NCBI RefSeq assembly: GCF_036231965.1
Contig: NZ_CP109499.1
Location: 3,906,001-3,970,000 of the forward strand
From: Streptomyces sp. NBC_01428
Lineage (GTDB): Bacteria; Actinomycetota; Actinomycetes; Streptomycetales; Streptomycetaceae
DNA length: 64,000 nt
Direction: 5' to 3'
A program made the position numbers and the translations under genes. Under the pieces are notes generated by a model. The model worked only from the letters and a program-made list of their open reading frames with translations. It ran no database searches and was not told the DNA's origin. Positions 46,954-56,850 of the stretch are shown here, one piece after another (positions within the stretch are counted from its first letter, which is position 1; each line of letters begins with the position of its first letter).

Positions 46954-47888
46954 AGGTAGTCCTCCAGGCGCGCGACCGCGTAGCCCTCGGCCGTGATCCT
47001 CTTCAGGAAGCGGCGGACCAGGTCGGGCATGGTCCCCTTCCAGTCCTTGGGGCCGCGGAAGTGGGTGAGGACGATGTCGCCGGGGTGCAGGTCCTGGTCC
47101 TCCTCGCGGTACTCCCAGTGGTCGACGAACACCTCCTCGTCCCAGATGGGCGCGTACTTGATCCCACAGGACTTGGCGGCGCGCAGGGTGTCCTGGTTGT
47201 AGTTGCCGTAGGGCGGGCGGAAGAGCGAGGGGCGCTTGCCGAACTGCTTCTTCATCACGTCCTGCATGCCGCAGATCTCGTGCTTCTGCCGCGCGTAGGA
47301 GAGGCCGGGCAGGTACGGGTGGTGCAGCGTGTGGTTGTTGAGGGTGATGCCGCGGTCCCGCATCTTCCGGAAGTACCCGTAGTCGTCCTTGATCAGGTAG
47401 TCGCTGAGGAAGACGGTGTACGGGATCTTCAGCTCGCTCATCATGCGCAGGAACTGCGGGTCCTTCTCCTCGCCGTCGTCGATGGTGAGGAAGACGACCC
47501 TGTCCTTGGTGGGGACGGTCGTGAAGACGGGCGGCAGCCCCAGTTCCTTCTGGCCGTCGACCTCGAACCCCTTGCGAGCCTCGATGACCGGCTTCCTCGC
47601 GGGCGGCGCCGGGGGCATCAGGGGCGCGGTGGGCAGTCCCCAGCGCCGGGCGACGGCGGTGCGGGCGGCCTGCGCCTTGCGGAGCCGCAGGGCGTACGAG
47701 TCGAGGGCGCGGGCGGGTCCCGCCTGGAGCCGGCCGGCCTGCTGACCGGCGGCGGGCCGGGCGGCGCCGGAGCCGGAGCCCTCGGCGGCACAGCCGGAGA
47801 CGAGGACGGCGAGGGCCAGCGCGCCGATCCCGCAGCGCACACCAGCCCGATTTGCGCCGTTCTTATAGTTTTGTCGTACGGGTCGCAT
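46950..47888 (-). CDS. Polysaccharide deacetylase lipoprotein (upstream copy)
   Basis: A 312-residue NodB-type deacetylase with a signal peptide and lipobox (LVSGC, Cys 33). Motifs: FLTIDDGEEKDP near residue 134, NHTLHH near 185, FRPPYGNYN near 223. It is the paralogue of the next gene and coupled to it by a 4-base overlap, so the two probably work on the same wall polymer. The ATG lies at MRPVRQNYKNG. The frame extends upstream with no support. Confidence 0.9.
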   Translation of the reverse strand: MRPVRQNYKNGANRAGVRCGIGALALAVLVSGCAAEGSGSGAARPAAGQQAGRLQAGPARALDSYALRLRKAQAARTAVARRWGLPTAPLMPPAPPARKPVIEARKGFEVDGQKELGLPPVFTTVPTKDRVVFLTIDDGEEKDPQFLRMMSELKIPYTVFLSDYLIKDDYGYFRKMRDRGITLNNHTLHHPYLPGLSYARQKHEICGMQDVMKKQFGKRPSLFRPPYGNYNQDTLRAAKSCGIKYAPIWDEEVFVDHWEYREEDQDLHPGDIVLTHFRGPKDWKGTMPDLVRRFLKRITAEGYAVARLEDYL

Positions 47889-47978
47889 GGGCCGGGATCC
47901 TCGCAGGTCACCTCCCTGACGCGGCCCCGACACCGCGGCCGGAGGCACACCGTCCACCGACTGGCCCACAATGGCCGG

Positions 47979-49160
47979 GTGAACGACGTCTCCTTCGCCT
48001 CCCTGCTCACCTCCGAGGGCCGCGCCCTGCTCGACGAGGTGCACGGCACCGAACCGGCGCAGGAACTGGCCGTCGCCACCCGGCTGCGCCGTGAGCACCC
48101 CGCCGAGCTGGTCTCGGCCGCCCTCGGGCAGGCGCGGCTGCGGCAGCGGGCGGTGGCGAAGTTCGGGTCCGAGGACGCGGGGCGGATGTTCTTCACGCCG
48201 AACGGGGTGGAGCAGTCCACCCGCACGAGCGTGGCCGTCCACCGCGCCGAACGGCTGCGCGCACTGGGCGTCCGCTCCGTCGCCGACCTCTGCTGCGGGA
48301 TCGGCGGCGACGCGATCGCGCTGGCCCGCGCGGGCATCCGCGTCCTCGCCGTGGACCGCGACCCGCTGACGGTCGCCGCGGCCCGGGCGAACGCCGACGC
48401 GCTGGGGCTCGCCGACCTGATCGAGGTGCGCGAGACCGATGTCACCGAGGTGGACACCGCGGGGTACGACGCGGTCTTCGTCGACCCCGGGCGCCGGGGC
48501 GGCCGGGGCCGCATCTTCGACCCGGAGAGCTACTCGCCGCCCCTCTCCTGGGCGGTCGGCGCGGCCGTGAAGGCTCCCGTCGCCGCGCTGAAGATCGCAC
48601 CCGGCATCCCGCACGAGGCGGTCCCCGCCGAGGCCGAGGCCGAGTGGATCTCCGACGGCGGCGACGTCAAGGAGGCGGTGCTGTGGTTCGGCACCGAACC
48701 GGGCCTGGTGCGCGCCACCCTGCTGCCGGGCCCGCGCGAACTGCGCGGACGCGGGCTGCCCGACCCGGCGGTCCGGGCGGTCGGACGCTATCTGTACGAG
48801 CCGGACGGCGCCGTGATCCGGGCGCACCTGGTCGCCGAGGTGGCCGAGGACCTGGACGGCGGACTCGTCGACGAGACGATCGCCTACGTCACCGCGGACG
48901 AGCTGCGCCCCACGCCGTACGCCTCGGCGTACGAGATCACCGACCGACTCCCCTTCAACGTGAAGAAGTTGAAGGCGCTCCTGCGGGAGCGGGAGGTCGG
49001 TGTCCTGACCGTCAAGAAGCGCGGGTCGGCCGTCGAGCCGGAGGAGCTGCGGCGCAAGGTGAAGCCGCAGGGACCCCGGTCCGCGACGGTGTTCCTGACC
49101 CGGGTGGCGGGCGCTCCCACCATGCTCGTCGGAGCACCCGCGCGGCCTGCCACGACCTGA
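47979..49160 (+). CDS. Class I SAM methyltransferase with THUMP-like C-terminus
   Basis: A 393-residue methyltransferase. SAM motif I is VADLCCGIGGDAIALA near residue 103 and the acidic strand 2 is VLAVDRDPL. A post-core motif VFVDPGRRGGRGR follows near residue 167. The C-terminal third (about 310-393) is a THUMP-like domain, suggesting an RNA substrate. Widely conserved in actinobacteria, substrate not known to me. The GTG start (MNDVSFASLL) is chosen because the coding signal begins there; the ribosome site is weak. Confidence 0.85.
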   Translation: MNDVSFASLLTSEGRALLDEVHGTEPAQELAVATRLRREHPAELVSAALGQARLRQRAVAKFGSEDAGRMFFTPNGVEQSTRTSVAVHRAERLRALGVRSVADLCCGIGGDAIALARAGIRVLAVDRDPLTVAAARANADALGLADLIEVRETDVTEVDTAGYDAVFVDPGRRGGRGRIFDPESYSPPLSWAVGAAVKAPVAALKIAPGIPHEAVPAEAEAEWISDGGDVKEAVLWFGTEPGLVRATLLPGPRELRGRGLPDPAVRAVGRYLYEPDGAVIRAHLVAEVAEDLDGGLVDETIAYVTADELRPTPYASAYEITDRLPFNVKKLKALLREREVGVLTVKKRGSAVEPEELRRKVKPQGPRSATVFLTRVAGAPTMLVGAPARPATT

Positions 49161-49196
49161 CCACGGACAAGGTCACCGGGTCACCGCGTCACCGGG

Positions 49197-50480
49197 TCAC
49201 GAGCCGGGCAGGTCCCGTGCCCGGTCCGTGAGCAGGGCGCGTTCCCGGTCGTTGCGCGCCAGCGCGGCCGCCCGTTCGAGCTCGGCCCGCGCCTCCGCCG
49301 TCCGGCCGAGCCGGGCCAGCAGGTCGCCACGCACGCTGGGCAGCAGGTGGTAGTCGCGCAGGGCGGGTTCGCCGGTGAGGGCGTCGACGATCTCCAGAGC
49401 GGGGCCGGGGCCCTCGGCCATGGAGACGGCCACGGCGCGGTTCAGTTCGACGACGGGCGAGGGGACCCGTGTGGCCAGCGCCCCGTACAGGGCGGCGATC
49501 CGCGGCCAGTCCGTGTCCTCGTAGGTGAGGGCCTGCGCGTGACAGGCGGCGATGGCGGCCTGGAGGGCGTACGGACCCGGGCTGCCGGTGCCGACGGCGT
49601 TCGAGCGGCCCAGCGCGGTGAAGCCCCGGCGGATCAGCATGCGGTTCCAGCGGCGGCGGTTCTGGTCCCTGAGGAGGACGGGTTCGCCACCGGGTCCGGT
49701 CCGGGCGGCGGCGCGGGACTCCTGGAGCTCCAGCAGGGCCGCCAGCGCGTGCACCTCGGGCTCCTTCGGCATCAGCTCGGCGAGCACACGGGCCAGCCGG
49801 AGCGCGTCCTCGCACAGCGCCGGGCGCAGCAGGTCGTCGCCCGCCGTGGCCGCGTACCCCTCGTTGAACACGAGGTAGATGACCTCCAGCACGGAACCGA
49901 GGCGTGCCTCGCGCTCCGGACCGTACGGCACCTCGAAGGCGACGGCCCTGGCCGCGAGCGTCCGTTTGGCGCGCACGATGCGCTGGGCGACCGTCGCCTC
50001 CGGGACGAGGTAGGCGCGGGCGATCTCGGGGGTGGTCAGACCGCCGACGAGCCGCAGGGTGAGCGCGATCCGCGCCTCGGCGGACAGCACGGGGTGGCAG
50101 GCGGTGAAGACCAGGCGGAGCAGGTCGTCGTCGATGTCGTCCGGATCCGAGGGCTCGTCGACGTGGTGCGGCGCCGACAGCGAGAGGTCCCGCCCGACCT
50201 CCTCCAGCTTGCGGGCGTAGCGCTCCCTGCGGCGTACGAGGTCGATCGCGCGGTGCTTGGCGGTCGCCGTCAGCCAGGCCCCGGGGTTGTCCGGCACACC
50301 GTCCCGCGGCCACTGCTCCAGCGCCGCGACCAGCGCGTCCTGCGCGAGTTCCTCGGCGATGCCGACGTCACGGACGATCCGCGCGACGCCCGCGATGATG
50401 CGGGGCGACTCGATGCGGAAGATGGTCTCGACGGTCGTGTCGACGCCGCCGCCGGGGGCCTGGGTGGGCTGTTGTTCCAC
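49197..50480 (-). CDS. ECF42-type sigma factor with TPR-like C-terminal extension
   Basis: A 427-residue sigma factor. Region 2 lies at about residues 20-90 (IAEELAQDALVAALEQWP). Region 4 lies at about 130-185 (LTTPEIARAYLVPEATVAQRIVRAKRTL). A long helical TPR-like extension follows (about 200-427; VIYLVFNEGYAAT, VELNRAVAVSMAEGPGPALEIVD). This architecture defines group ECF42, which lacks an anti-sigma factor and is paired with DGPF proteins. The DGPF gene lies 46 bases upstream on the same strand. Confidence 0.93.
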   Translation of the reverse strand: MEQQPTQAPGGGVDTTVETIFRIESPRIIAGVARIVRDVGIAEELAQDALVAALEQWPRDGVPDNPGAWLTATAKHRAIDLVRRRERYARKLEEVGRDLSLSAPHHVDEPSDPDDIDDDLLRLVFTACHPVLSAEARIALTLRLVGGLTTPEIARAYLVPEATVAQRIVRAKRTLAARAVAFEVPYGPEREARLGSVLEVIYLVFNEGYAATAGDDLLRPALCEDALRLARVLAELMPKEPEVHALAALLELQESRAAARTGPGGEPVLLRDQNRRRWNRMLIRRGFTALGRSNAVGTGSPGPYALQAAIAACHAQALTYEDTDWPRIAALYGALATRVPSPVVELNRAVAVSMAEGPGPALEIVDALTGEPALRDYHLLPSVRGDLLARLGRTAEARAELERAAALARNDRERALLTDRARDLPGS

Positions 50481-50526
50481 AGCCCACCATCAGACACCCG
50501 CGACGGCCCCCGGCCAAGCGGACCGC

Positions 50527-50883
50527 TCAGCCGCCGGCGATCTCGCGCACCTCACAGGTCACCGTCCAGTGCTCCTCGTGCACCTTCAGGAACCGCTTGG
50601 TCCACTCCAGGGCCTCGGCCATGTCCTTGCACTGCATGATCGCGTAGCCGCCGACGACCTCCTTGGACTCGGTGAAGGGGCCGTCGGTGACGGTCAGTTC
50701 GCCGCCCGACCACAGGACGCGCTTGCCCTGCGCGGAGGGCGTCAGACCCTCGGTCTCCAGCATGACGCCCGCCTTGGTGATCTCCTCGATCAGTTCGCCC
50801 ATGCGCTGCATCAGCTCGGGGCTGGGGCCCTCGGCGGGCGCGGTGCTCTCGTCGATCTGGACGAGTGACAGGTAGCGGGGCAT
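50527..50883 (-). CDS. DGPF/YCII-domain protein, partner of ECF42
   Basis: A 118-residue YCII-like protein with the signature TDGPFTESKEVVGGYAIM near residue 65. DGPF proteins are the usual neighbours of ECF42 sigma factors and are often their targets. They have a dimeric ferredoxin-like fold of uncertain activity. The ATG is preceded by GAGGAGT. Same strand and orientation as the sigma gene. Confidence 0.92.
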   Translation of the reverse strand: MPRYLSLVQIDESTAPAEGPSPELMQRMGELIEEITKAGVMLETEGLTPSAQGKRVLWSGGELTVTDGPFTESKEVVGGYAIMQCKDMAEALEWTKRFLKVHEEHWTVTCEVREIAGG

Positions 50884-51033
50884 GGTGACTCCTCGTGTCT
50901 CGGTGGCTCTCGGGACGGGGATCGTCCCCGCCTCTCACCTGTGCGTCGATCGGGCGAGGGCGGTTTCGACACCGTCCCGGCATTTCCTCGAAGTTTTTGT
51001 CGTCTCCCCCGGAAGTCTCTTCCCCGGACGAGG

Positions 51034-52239
51034 TCAGCGCCTGCGCACCGCGTCCGCGGCGGCCGTCTCGGGGCAGCCGGAGAGGGCCCGGAACGTGCCG
51101 TGCCCGGCGGGCTCGCCGGCTGCCGGGCCGGCCAGGTCGGCACAGCCGTCGGAGTCGGTGTCCAGGAGGGTCACCCCGGCTCCGGACCGGCCGTCGCGCG
51201 CACCGGCTCCCGACGCCGCCGGGCCCTCGGGGGTCGGCGACACCGTCACCGATGTCCACGCGCCGCCCCCGCCGATCCCGGCGGCGGAACCGCGCGCCAC
51301 GTCGAACCGCCGGGCGGGCCCGCCGTCGTGCGCCGCATCGGGACCGGGATCGGCCCGGGTACCGGCGTCCACGACGACGTCCGCGTAGCCGTCCCCGTCG
51401 AGGTCGCCGACGGCGACGGCGGGGCCGCCGCGGTGTCCGGCGGTGCGGACCGGCCCGGAGGCGGTGGAGCGGTAGACGTACGTGCAGAAGGCGCCCGCGC
51501 CGCAGTGCGCGGAGAGCACCAGGTCGTCCCGGCCGTCGCCGTCGACGTCCCCGGTGGCACCGCCGACGACCTCGACGTGCGCGAGTCCGCCGGGGTCGAG
51601 GGCGGCCTCCCGGGCGGGGACGCCCGTACGGCGCACCGGGCCGGTCCGGACGGTCGCCTCGGTGCCGGTGGCTCCGTCGCCGCGGGCGGGGCGCAGGAGC
51701 ACCAGATCCAGCAGGCCGTCGCCGTCGAAGTCGCCCGTCCAGGCGGTGGCGGCGGGCACCGAGGTGGCACCGGTCAAGCCGTGCGGACCGCCCCAGACGA
51801 TCACCGCGTCACTCGTCCCCGCGGTGGTGACGACCAGGTCCGCGTAGCCGTCGGCGTCCAGGTCCCCGCGCGCCACCCGGGACCCGAACCCCTCCCCCGC
51901 GACCGGTGAGCCCGGGACACCCCTGGTGGCCCGGCTGATCCCGGCCCGCCGGCCGGCGTCGCCCGTGGACAGGCCGTCCGGGCCGCCGTACAGCACCGTG
52001 ACGCGGCCGGCGCCGTGCCGTCCGCCGACCGTGGCGGTGCCGTCGGCGACCGCGAGGTCCGCATATCCGTCTCCGTCGAAGTCCTCGCGCACGGGAGAGG
52101 CGGCGGGGACCGGGACGAAGGCGGGTGTGACGGGCACGGTCGTCGCGCCCGCCGGACCGCGCCCGGCGGGAGCCACCAGGGCCAGCACGAGGACGGCGAG
52201 GGCTCCCGCCCAACGGGTGCGCGGACGCGGGGAATTCAT
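51034..52239 (-). CDS. Secreted FG-GAP/VCBS repeat protein
   Basis: A 401-residue exported protein with a signal peptide at about residues 10-32. At least six FG-GAP-type repeats carry calcium-binding DxDxDG loops: DFDGDGYADL, DLDADGYADL, DFDGDGLLDL, DVDGDGRDDL, DLDGDGYADV and DTDSDGCADL. This suggests a beta-propeller used in extracellular binding. Function unknown. A palindrome like the sugar operon's operator lies 207 bases upstream of the ATG. Confidence 0.88.
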   Translation of the reverse strand: MNSPRPRTRWAGALAVLVLALVAPAGRGPAGATTVPVTPAFVPVPAASPVREDFDGDGYADLAVADGTATVGGRHGAGRVTVLYGGPDGLSTGDAGRRAGISRATRGVPGSPVAGEGFGSRVARGDLDADGYADLVVTTAGTSDAVIVWGGPHGLTGATSVPAATAWTGDFDGDGLLDLVLLRPARGDGATGTEATVRTGPVRRTGVPAREAALDPGGLAHVEVVGGATGDVDGDGRDDLVLSAHCGAGAFCTYVYRSTASGPVRTAGHRGGPAVAVGDLDGDGYADVVVDAGTRADPGPDAAHDGGPARRFDVARGSAAGIGGGGAWTSVTVSPTPEGPAASGAGARDGRSGAGVTLLDTDSDGCADLAGPAAGEPAGHGTFRALSGCPETAAADAVRRR

Positions 52240-52445
52240 GAGGAGGCCCTCCCGTCACGGTCTCAGGCTCACCGCACGAGACTCGCCGGTCGGCGCATTG
52301 GTTGTACGCGGCACGGGCCGGCACCCCCCGAAGGAACCAAGCGGAATGGGCTGTTCGGAAGGGCCCGCTCGGGGCGGTGCCGCCTCGACGCGGCTCGTCG
52401 CGCGCAGCGGCCTCACCGGGGGCCGCTTCCACGACAGAAACTCTT

Positions 52446-52456
52446 CGAAAGTTTCG
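52446..52456. promoter_or_regulatory. CGAA-N3-TTCG palindrome
   Basis: CGAAAGTTTCG lies between the stop of the LacI gene and the start of the FG-GAP gene (both minus strand). It has the same half-sites and spacing as the operator candidate at 53624-53634, so the LacI protein may also control the FG-GAP gene. Confidence 0.45.
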
Positions 52457-52514
52457 ATCGCAGGTCCGACCGGCTTCGGATGGCGCGCGGGGAAGCCGCT
52501 CACCGGGCCCGGCG

Positions 52515-53543
52515 TCACGCGGGAGGCGCCCCCGTGCTGCTGCGGACCACCAGGCTGGTCGCCAGTTCCATCCGCGTCCCGGCCGCGGGCCTTTCCTGCC
52601 GGCCCAGTTCGAGCACCAGCTTCGCCGCCGCCTCGGCCATCTCCGTCAGCGGCTGCCGCACGGTCGTCAGGGGCGGGCCCACCCAGCGCGCCACGGGAAG
52701 ATCGTCGAAGCCGACGACACTCAGGTCCTCGGGAATCCGCAGCCCCAGCTCGCGGGCCGCCTCGTAGAGGCCGAGCGCCTGGAGGTCGTTGCCGGCGAAG
52801 ACGGCCGTGGGCCGGTCGGGCCGACGCAGGAGTTCGAGCCCGGCCCGGTAGCCGCTCTCGTGATGGAAGGTGCCGGGGAGGATCAGACCGGCGTCGACGG
52901 GCAGCCCCGCCGTCTCCAGCGCGGCACGGTAGCCGTCGACCCGGGCGCGGCTGCACATCATCTGCGAGGGCCCGGTGATCGCGCCGATCCGGGTGTGGCC
53001 CAGTTCGATGAGATGGCGCGTCGCGGCGAGGCCTCCGTGCCAGTTGGTGGCGCCGATGGACGGCACGCCGTCGCCCGGGTCGCCTGCCGGATCCATCACG
53101 ACGAACGGCACGGACCTGCTGGTCAGCAGCGCCCGACCGGACTCGTCGAGACCGGACAGCACGAGGATCACGCCGTACGGGCGGCGCGCGGCGACCTGGT
53201 CGGCCCAGGTCCGGCCCGGGGTCAGCCGGCCGGCGCTCTCCGACAGCACGACGCTCAGCCCCTCGTCCCGCGCCACGTTCTCGACGCCCCGGATGACCTC
53301 CATCGCCCAGGCGCTCTCCAGCTCGTGGAAGACGAGGTCGATCAGGGGCGACCGCGTCGACTCCGCCCTGCGCCGCCGGTATCCGTGGTCGCGCAGCAGC
53401 TCCTCGACACGGCTGCGGGTCGCCGGGGCGACATCGGCGCGGCCGTTGAGCACCTTCGAAACAGTCGGGGCCGACACCCCTGCCTCGCGGGCGATCTCGG
53501 CGAGCGTCGCCGTCCTTGCTTCCACCGAATTCCCAGGCTTCAT
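52515..53543 (-). CDS. LacI-family repressor of the sugar-uptake operon
   Basis: A 342-residue LacI regulator. The helix-turn-helix is at about residues 13-35 ([27 protein letters not shown]). The periplasmic-binding-like effector domain is at about 70-340 ([47 protein letters not shown]). It is divergent from the ABC transporter operon, 138 bases away, so it almost certainly controls it. The layout recalls the xylobiose bxlR-bxlEFGA locus, but the sugar is not proven. The ATG start gives the usual length. Confidence 0.93.
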   Translation of the reverse strand: MKPGNSVEARTATLAEIAREAGVSAPTVSKVLNGRADVAPATRSRVEELLRDHGYRRRRAESTRSPLIDLVFHELESAWAMEVIRGVENVARDEGLSVVLSESAGRLTPGRTWADQVAARRPYGVILVLSGLDESGRALLTSRSVPFVVMDPAGDPGDGVPSIGATNWHGGLAATRHLIELGHTRIGAITGPSQMMCSRARVDGYRAALETAGLPVDAGLILPGTFHHESGYRAGLELLRRPDRPTAVFAGNDLQALGLYEAARELGLRIPEDLSVVGFDDLPVARWVGPPLTTVRQPLTEMAEAAAKLVLELGRQERPAAGTRMELATSLVVRSSTGAPPA

Positions 53544-53571
53544 GTCCGCGATCGTATCCCTGCGCGACCTC

Positions 53572-53600
53572 TTGACGAACCCTCCGGATCGCCCTACGTT
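53572..53600 (+). promoter_or_regulatory. Promoter of the sugar ABC operon
   Basis: TTGACG, 17 bases, TACGTT: good principal-sigma hexamers with ideal spacing, about 80 bases before the binding-protein start. Confidence 0.75.
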
Positions 53601-53623
53601 CCCGGAACATTCGAAGTTCAACT

Positions 53624-53634
53624 CGAAACATTCG
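53624..53634 (+). promoter_or_regulatory. Candidate LacI-type operator
   Basis: CGAAACATTCG, half-sites CGAA and TTCG, just downstream of the expected transcription start. More half-sites (ATTCGAAG, ACTCGAA) lie right beside it. A repressor here would block the promoter at 53572-53600. Confidence 0.55.
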
Positions 53635-53681
53635 CGTCGGCTCGTCGTGGAGTCCTCGCGCATACCGAGAGGTGCCGTCCC

Positions 53682-54989
53682 ATGGAGTCCTACAGCAGAC
53701 GTTGGTTCCTCGGCGCGGGCGCGACCGCCCTGGCCTCCGTCGGCGGGCTCACCGCCTGCGGCTCCGACGGCGGCTCGGGCGGCGGCGGCACGCTCACCGC
53801 GTTCGTCTACGGGGACGACGCGGCGAAGATCCAGGTCAAGTCCGTCAGCCGGTTCAACGCGTCGGCCGCGGCGAAGAAGACCAAGGGCACGGTCAAGCTG
53901 CAGAAGGTGCCCGCCACGGACTACCCGGCGAAGCTGCGCACCGCGATGGGCTCGCCCAACGCCCCCGACGTGTTCTTCAACTGGGGCGGCGGCTCGATCA
54001 AGGCGTACAAGGACGCCGGCCAGCTGGTCGACCTGACCGACGTCATCGCGTCCGACCCCGTGCTCAAGAGCGGCTTCCTGCCGTCGGTGCTCAGCGCGGG
54101 CGGCCTGGACGGAAAGAACTACGGCGTGCCGATGCGGGGCATGCAGCCCGTGATCCTCTTCTACAACAAGACCGTCTTCGCCGAGCACAAGCTCCAGCCG
54201 CCCACCACCTGGGACCAGTTGCTCGACATCAACGCCAAGCTGACGAAGGCGAAGATCACCCCGTTCGCGCTGGGCGGCTCGGACATCTGGCCGGAGCTGA
54301 TGTGGCTGGAGTACCTGGTCGACCGGATCGGCGGCCCCGACGTCTTCGAGAAGATCAAGAACGGCGACGCCTCCGGCTGGGGCGACCCGGCCGTCCTCAA
54401 GGCCGCCCAGACCGTCAAGGAGCTGATCGACGACGGCGCCTTCGGCAAGGGCTACAGCTCGGTCGGCTACGGCAACGGCGGCGCTCCGGCGGTCTTCGCC
54501 AAGGGCAGGGCGGCGATGCACCTGATGGGATCGTGGGAGTACTCCACGCAGCTCGGCAAGTTCCCGGACTTCGCCAAGAAGAACCTGGGCTGGTGCGCCT
54601 TCCCGAAGTTCGAGGGCGGCGCCGGCGACATCCGCAACGTGGTCGGCAACCCCACCAACTACTGGTCGGTGAACGCCCGTACCTCCAACAAGGACGCGGC
54701 GATCGCGTTCCTGCGGGACAGCGCCTCCGAGGCCTACACCAAGGAACTCATCGCCAACGGCGACGTGCCGGCCACCGCGAACGCGGCGAGCCTGCTGGAC
54801 GCCTCGCCCAACCCGGAGTTCGCCACGTTCCAGTACCAAATGGTCCAGGACGCACCGGCGTTCACGCTGAGCTGGGACCAGGCGGTCGCCCCGAACGTGT
54901 CGACCCCGATGCTCACCGAGGTCAACAAGCTGTTCGTGGGCAAGTCCTCGCCGGCGCAGTTCGTGTCGGCGCTCCAGGGGCTGAAGTGA
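53682..54989 (+). CDS. ABC sugar-binding lipoprotein, Tat-exported
   Basis: A 435-residue extracellular solute-binding protein of the carbohydrate (CUT1) type. The N-terminus [18 protein letters not shown] carries a twin-arginine motif and ends in the lipobox LTAC (Cys 26), so it is exported folded and lipid-anchored. Body motifs: [34 protein letters not shown]. First gene of a four-gene operon with two permeases and a GH3 enzyme. No ATPase gene is present; Streptomyces sugar systems usually share MsiK encoded elsewhere. Confidence 0.92.
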   Translation: MESYSRRWFLGAGATALASVGGLTACGSDGGSGGGGTLTAFVYGDDAAKIQVKSVSRFNASAAAKKTKGTVKLQKVPATDYPAKLRTAMGSPNAPDVFFNWGGGSIKAYKDAGQLVDLTDVIASDPVLKSGFLPSVLSAGGLDGKNYGVPMRGMQPVILFYNKTVFAEHKLQPPTTWDQLLDINAKLTKAKITPFALGGSDIWPELMWLEYLVDRIGGPDVFEKIKNGDASGWGDPAVLKAAQTVKELIDDGAFGKGYSSVGYGNGGAPAVFAKGRAAMHLMGSWEYSTQLGKFPDFAKKNLGWCAFPKFEGGAGDIRNVVGNPTNYWSVNARTSNKDAAIAFLRDSASEAYTKELIANGDVPATANAASLLDASPNPEFATFQYQMVQDAPAFTLSWDQAVAPNVSTPMLTEVNKLFVGKSSPAQFVSALQGLK

Positions 54990-55897
54990 GCACAGCGCAC
55001 GTCAAGGGCGGCCCGCGCACCGCGGGCCGCCCCCGCTCCGCCGCACGCGACCGGGCCGGCCGCCCGAGCGCGGCTCTGGCCCTGCCCGCCATCCTGTTCT
55101 TCGCGTTCTTCGCCGTCGCCCCGATGGTCCTGGCCTTCTACCTCTCCTTCACCCAGTGGAACGGCCTGGGCGATCCCCGCCCGGTCGGCCTGGCGAACTG
55201 GCGCAAGCTCCTGAACGACGACCGGCTCACCCAGTCGCTGACGGTCACCGTGGCGCTGACCGTGGTGAGCTGGGCGTTCCAGACGGTGATCTCGCTGCTC
55301 CTGGGCGTGTGGGCGGCGGGCAGGCAGCGCAACCGCGCGATCCTCTCGGCGATCTTCTTCACGCCGTTCCTGCTGTCGTCGACAGCGATCTCGCTGCTGT
55401 TCTACGCCCTGCTCGACCCGAACTTCGGCATCATCCACGCGGACACGCTCGGCACGACCAGCGGCGCGTTCCTCGCGATCGTGTTCGTCGGCGGCTGGCA
55501 GTTCATCCCGTTCCACACGCTGATCTACCAGGGCGGCGCACGGCAGATCCCCGAGGTGCTCTACCAGGCGGCGGCCATCGACGGCGCCGGACGCCTGCGC
55601 CAGTTCTTCTCGATCACGCTGCCGCAACTGCGCAACACGGCCACCACGTCCGGTGTGCTGATGATCGTCGGCTCGCTCACGTACTTCGAGACGGTCCTGA
55701 TCCTCACCCAGGGCGGACCCGGCACCGACACGGCGATCCTGCCGTACCTGATGTACCAGGCGGGCTTCAAGAGCTACGACTTCGGCTACGCGAGCGCGAT
55801 CGCCTCGTTCCTGGTGATCGCCGCGACCGCGTTGTCCCTGCTGATGGTGCGGCTGTCCGGCTTCGGCGCCATGCGCAGCACCCGGGAAGGAATGTGA
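54986..55897 (+). CDS. ABC sugar permease, MalF-like
   Basis: A 303-residue inner-membrane permease with about six transmembrane segments. The EAA-type loop is [24 protein letters not shown] near residue 195. The GTG start overlaps the binding-protein stop by 4 bases. It works with the second permease to form the channel. Confidence 0.92.
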   Translation: MSTAHVKGGPRTAGRPRSAARDRAGRPSAALALPAILFFAFFAVAPMVLAFYLSFTQWNGLGDPRPVGLANWRKLLNDDRLTQSLTVTVALTVVSWAFQTVISLLLGVWAAGRQRNRAILSAIFFTPFLLSSTAISLLFYALLDPNFGIIHADTLGTTSGAFLAIVFVGGWQFIPFHTLIYQGGARQIPEVLYQAAAIDGAGRLRQFFSITLPQLRNTATTSGVLMIVGSLTYFETVLILTQGGPGTDTAILPYLMYQAGFKSYDFGYASAIASFLVIAATALSLLMVRLSGFGAMRSTREGM

Positions 55898-55901
55898 CGA
55901 G

Positions 55902-56801
55902 GTGTCGCACGACACGTTGCAGCGCCCCGTGAGGACGGGCCCGGCCCCGGGCACCGATCCGACCCCGCGCCGCCGCAAGCACTGGTCCGGGCGCGCCAAC
56001 CCGCTCGCCGGCCTCGGCTCGGTGCTCTGGCTGGCCGTCGTGGTCGTCCCGGTCTACGCGATGATCTCGGCGTCGCTCACCCACCAGAGCGAGGCACTGG
56101 GCCACAACGCCCTGAAGCCGCCGTCCCACCCGACCCTGGACAACTACGAGACCGTCCTGCACAACGGCTTCGGCCACCTGCTGTGGAACACCGTGCTCGC
56201 GGCGGCCGCCGTCGTGGCGATCGTCCTGGTGCTCTGCGTCCCGCTCTCGTACGTCGCCGTACGGACCCGCAGCATCTGGTCGGGAGCCGCCTTCCGGCTG
56301 TTCCTGCTGGGCGTGGCGATCCCGGCGCAGGCCGTCGTGGTCCCCCTCTACCTGATGATCGCCAAGCTGGACCTGTACGACAGCCTGCTCGCGATCATCC
56401 TGCCGACGGCGGCCTTCGCCATGCCGGTGTCGGTGCTGATCCTCACCGGCACCCTGCGGGACATCTCGGAGGACCTGTACGAGGCGATGGCCCTGGACGG
56501 CGCCTCCCCCACCCGGATGCTGTTCCAGCTCGTCGTCCCCCTGGCGAAGGGCGGCATCAGCACCGTGGTCGTCTACGCCGCGCTGCAGGCCTGGAACGGA
56601 CTCCTCTTCCCGCTGATCTTCACGCAGTCCGACGGACCGCGGGTGCTGACCCTCGGCCTGTTCAACTACGTGAGCGAGTTCGGCGTGAACATCCCCGCGC
56701 TGCTGGCCTCCGTGGTCCTCTCCGGCGTCCCGATCTTCGTCGTGTACCTGGTGGCCCGCCGCGCGCTGGTCGGCGGCCTCATGGGTGTGGGCGGCAAGTG
56801 A
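55902..56801 (+). CDS. ABC sugar permease, MalG-like
   Basis: A 299-residue permease, the second half of the channel, with six predicted transmembrane segments. The EAA loop is EAMALDGASPTRMLFQLVVPL near residue 187, which contacts the shared ATPase. Starts 4 bases after the first permease stop with a GTG. Confidence 0.92.
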   Translation: MSHDTLQRPVRTGPAPGTDPTPRRRKHWSGRANPLAGLGSVLWLAVVVVPVYAMISASLTHQSEALGHNALKPPSHPTLDNYETVLHNGFGHLLWNTVLAAAAVVAIVLVLCVPLSYVAVRTRSIWSGAAFRLFLLGVAIPAQAVVVPLYLMIAKLDLYDSLLAIILPTAAFAMPVSVLILTGTLRDISEDLYEAMALDGASPTRMLFQLVVPLAKGGISTVVVYAALQAWNGLLFPLIFTQSDGPRVLTLGLFNYVSEFGVNIPALLASVVLSGVPIFVVYLVARRALVGGLMGVGGK

Positions 56802-56850
56802 ACCCGTACGACCAGGGGCAGTCGACCCCCCTTTCACCGACAGGAGTTTC

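Noticed and set aside
47061-47978. N-terminal extension of the methyltransferase frame
   Set aside because: It runs antisense over the deacetylase gene; the methyltransferase coding signal begins at the GTG at 47979.
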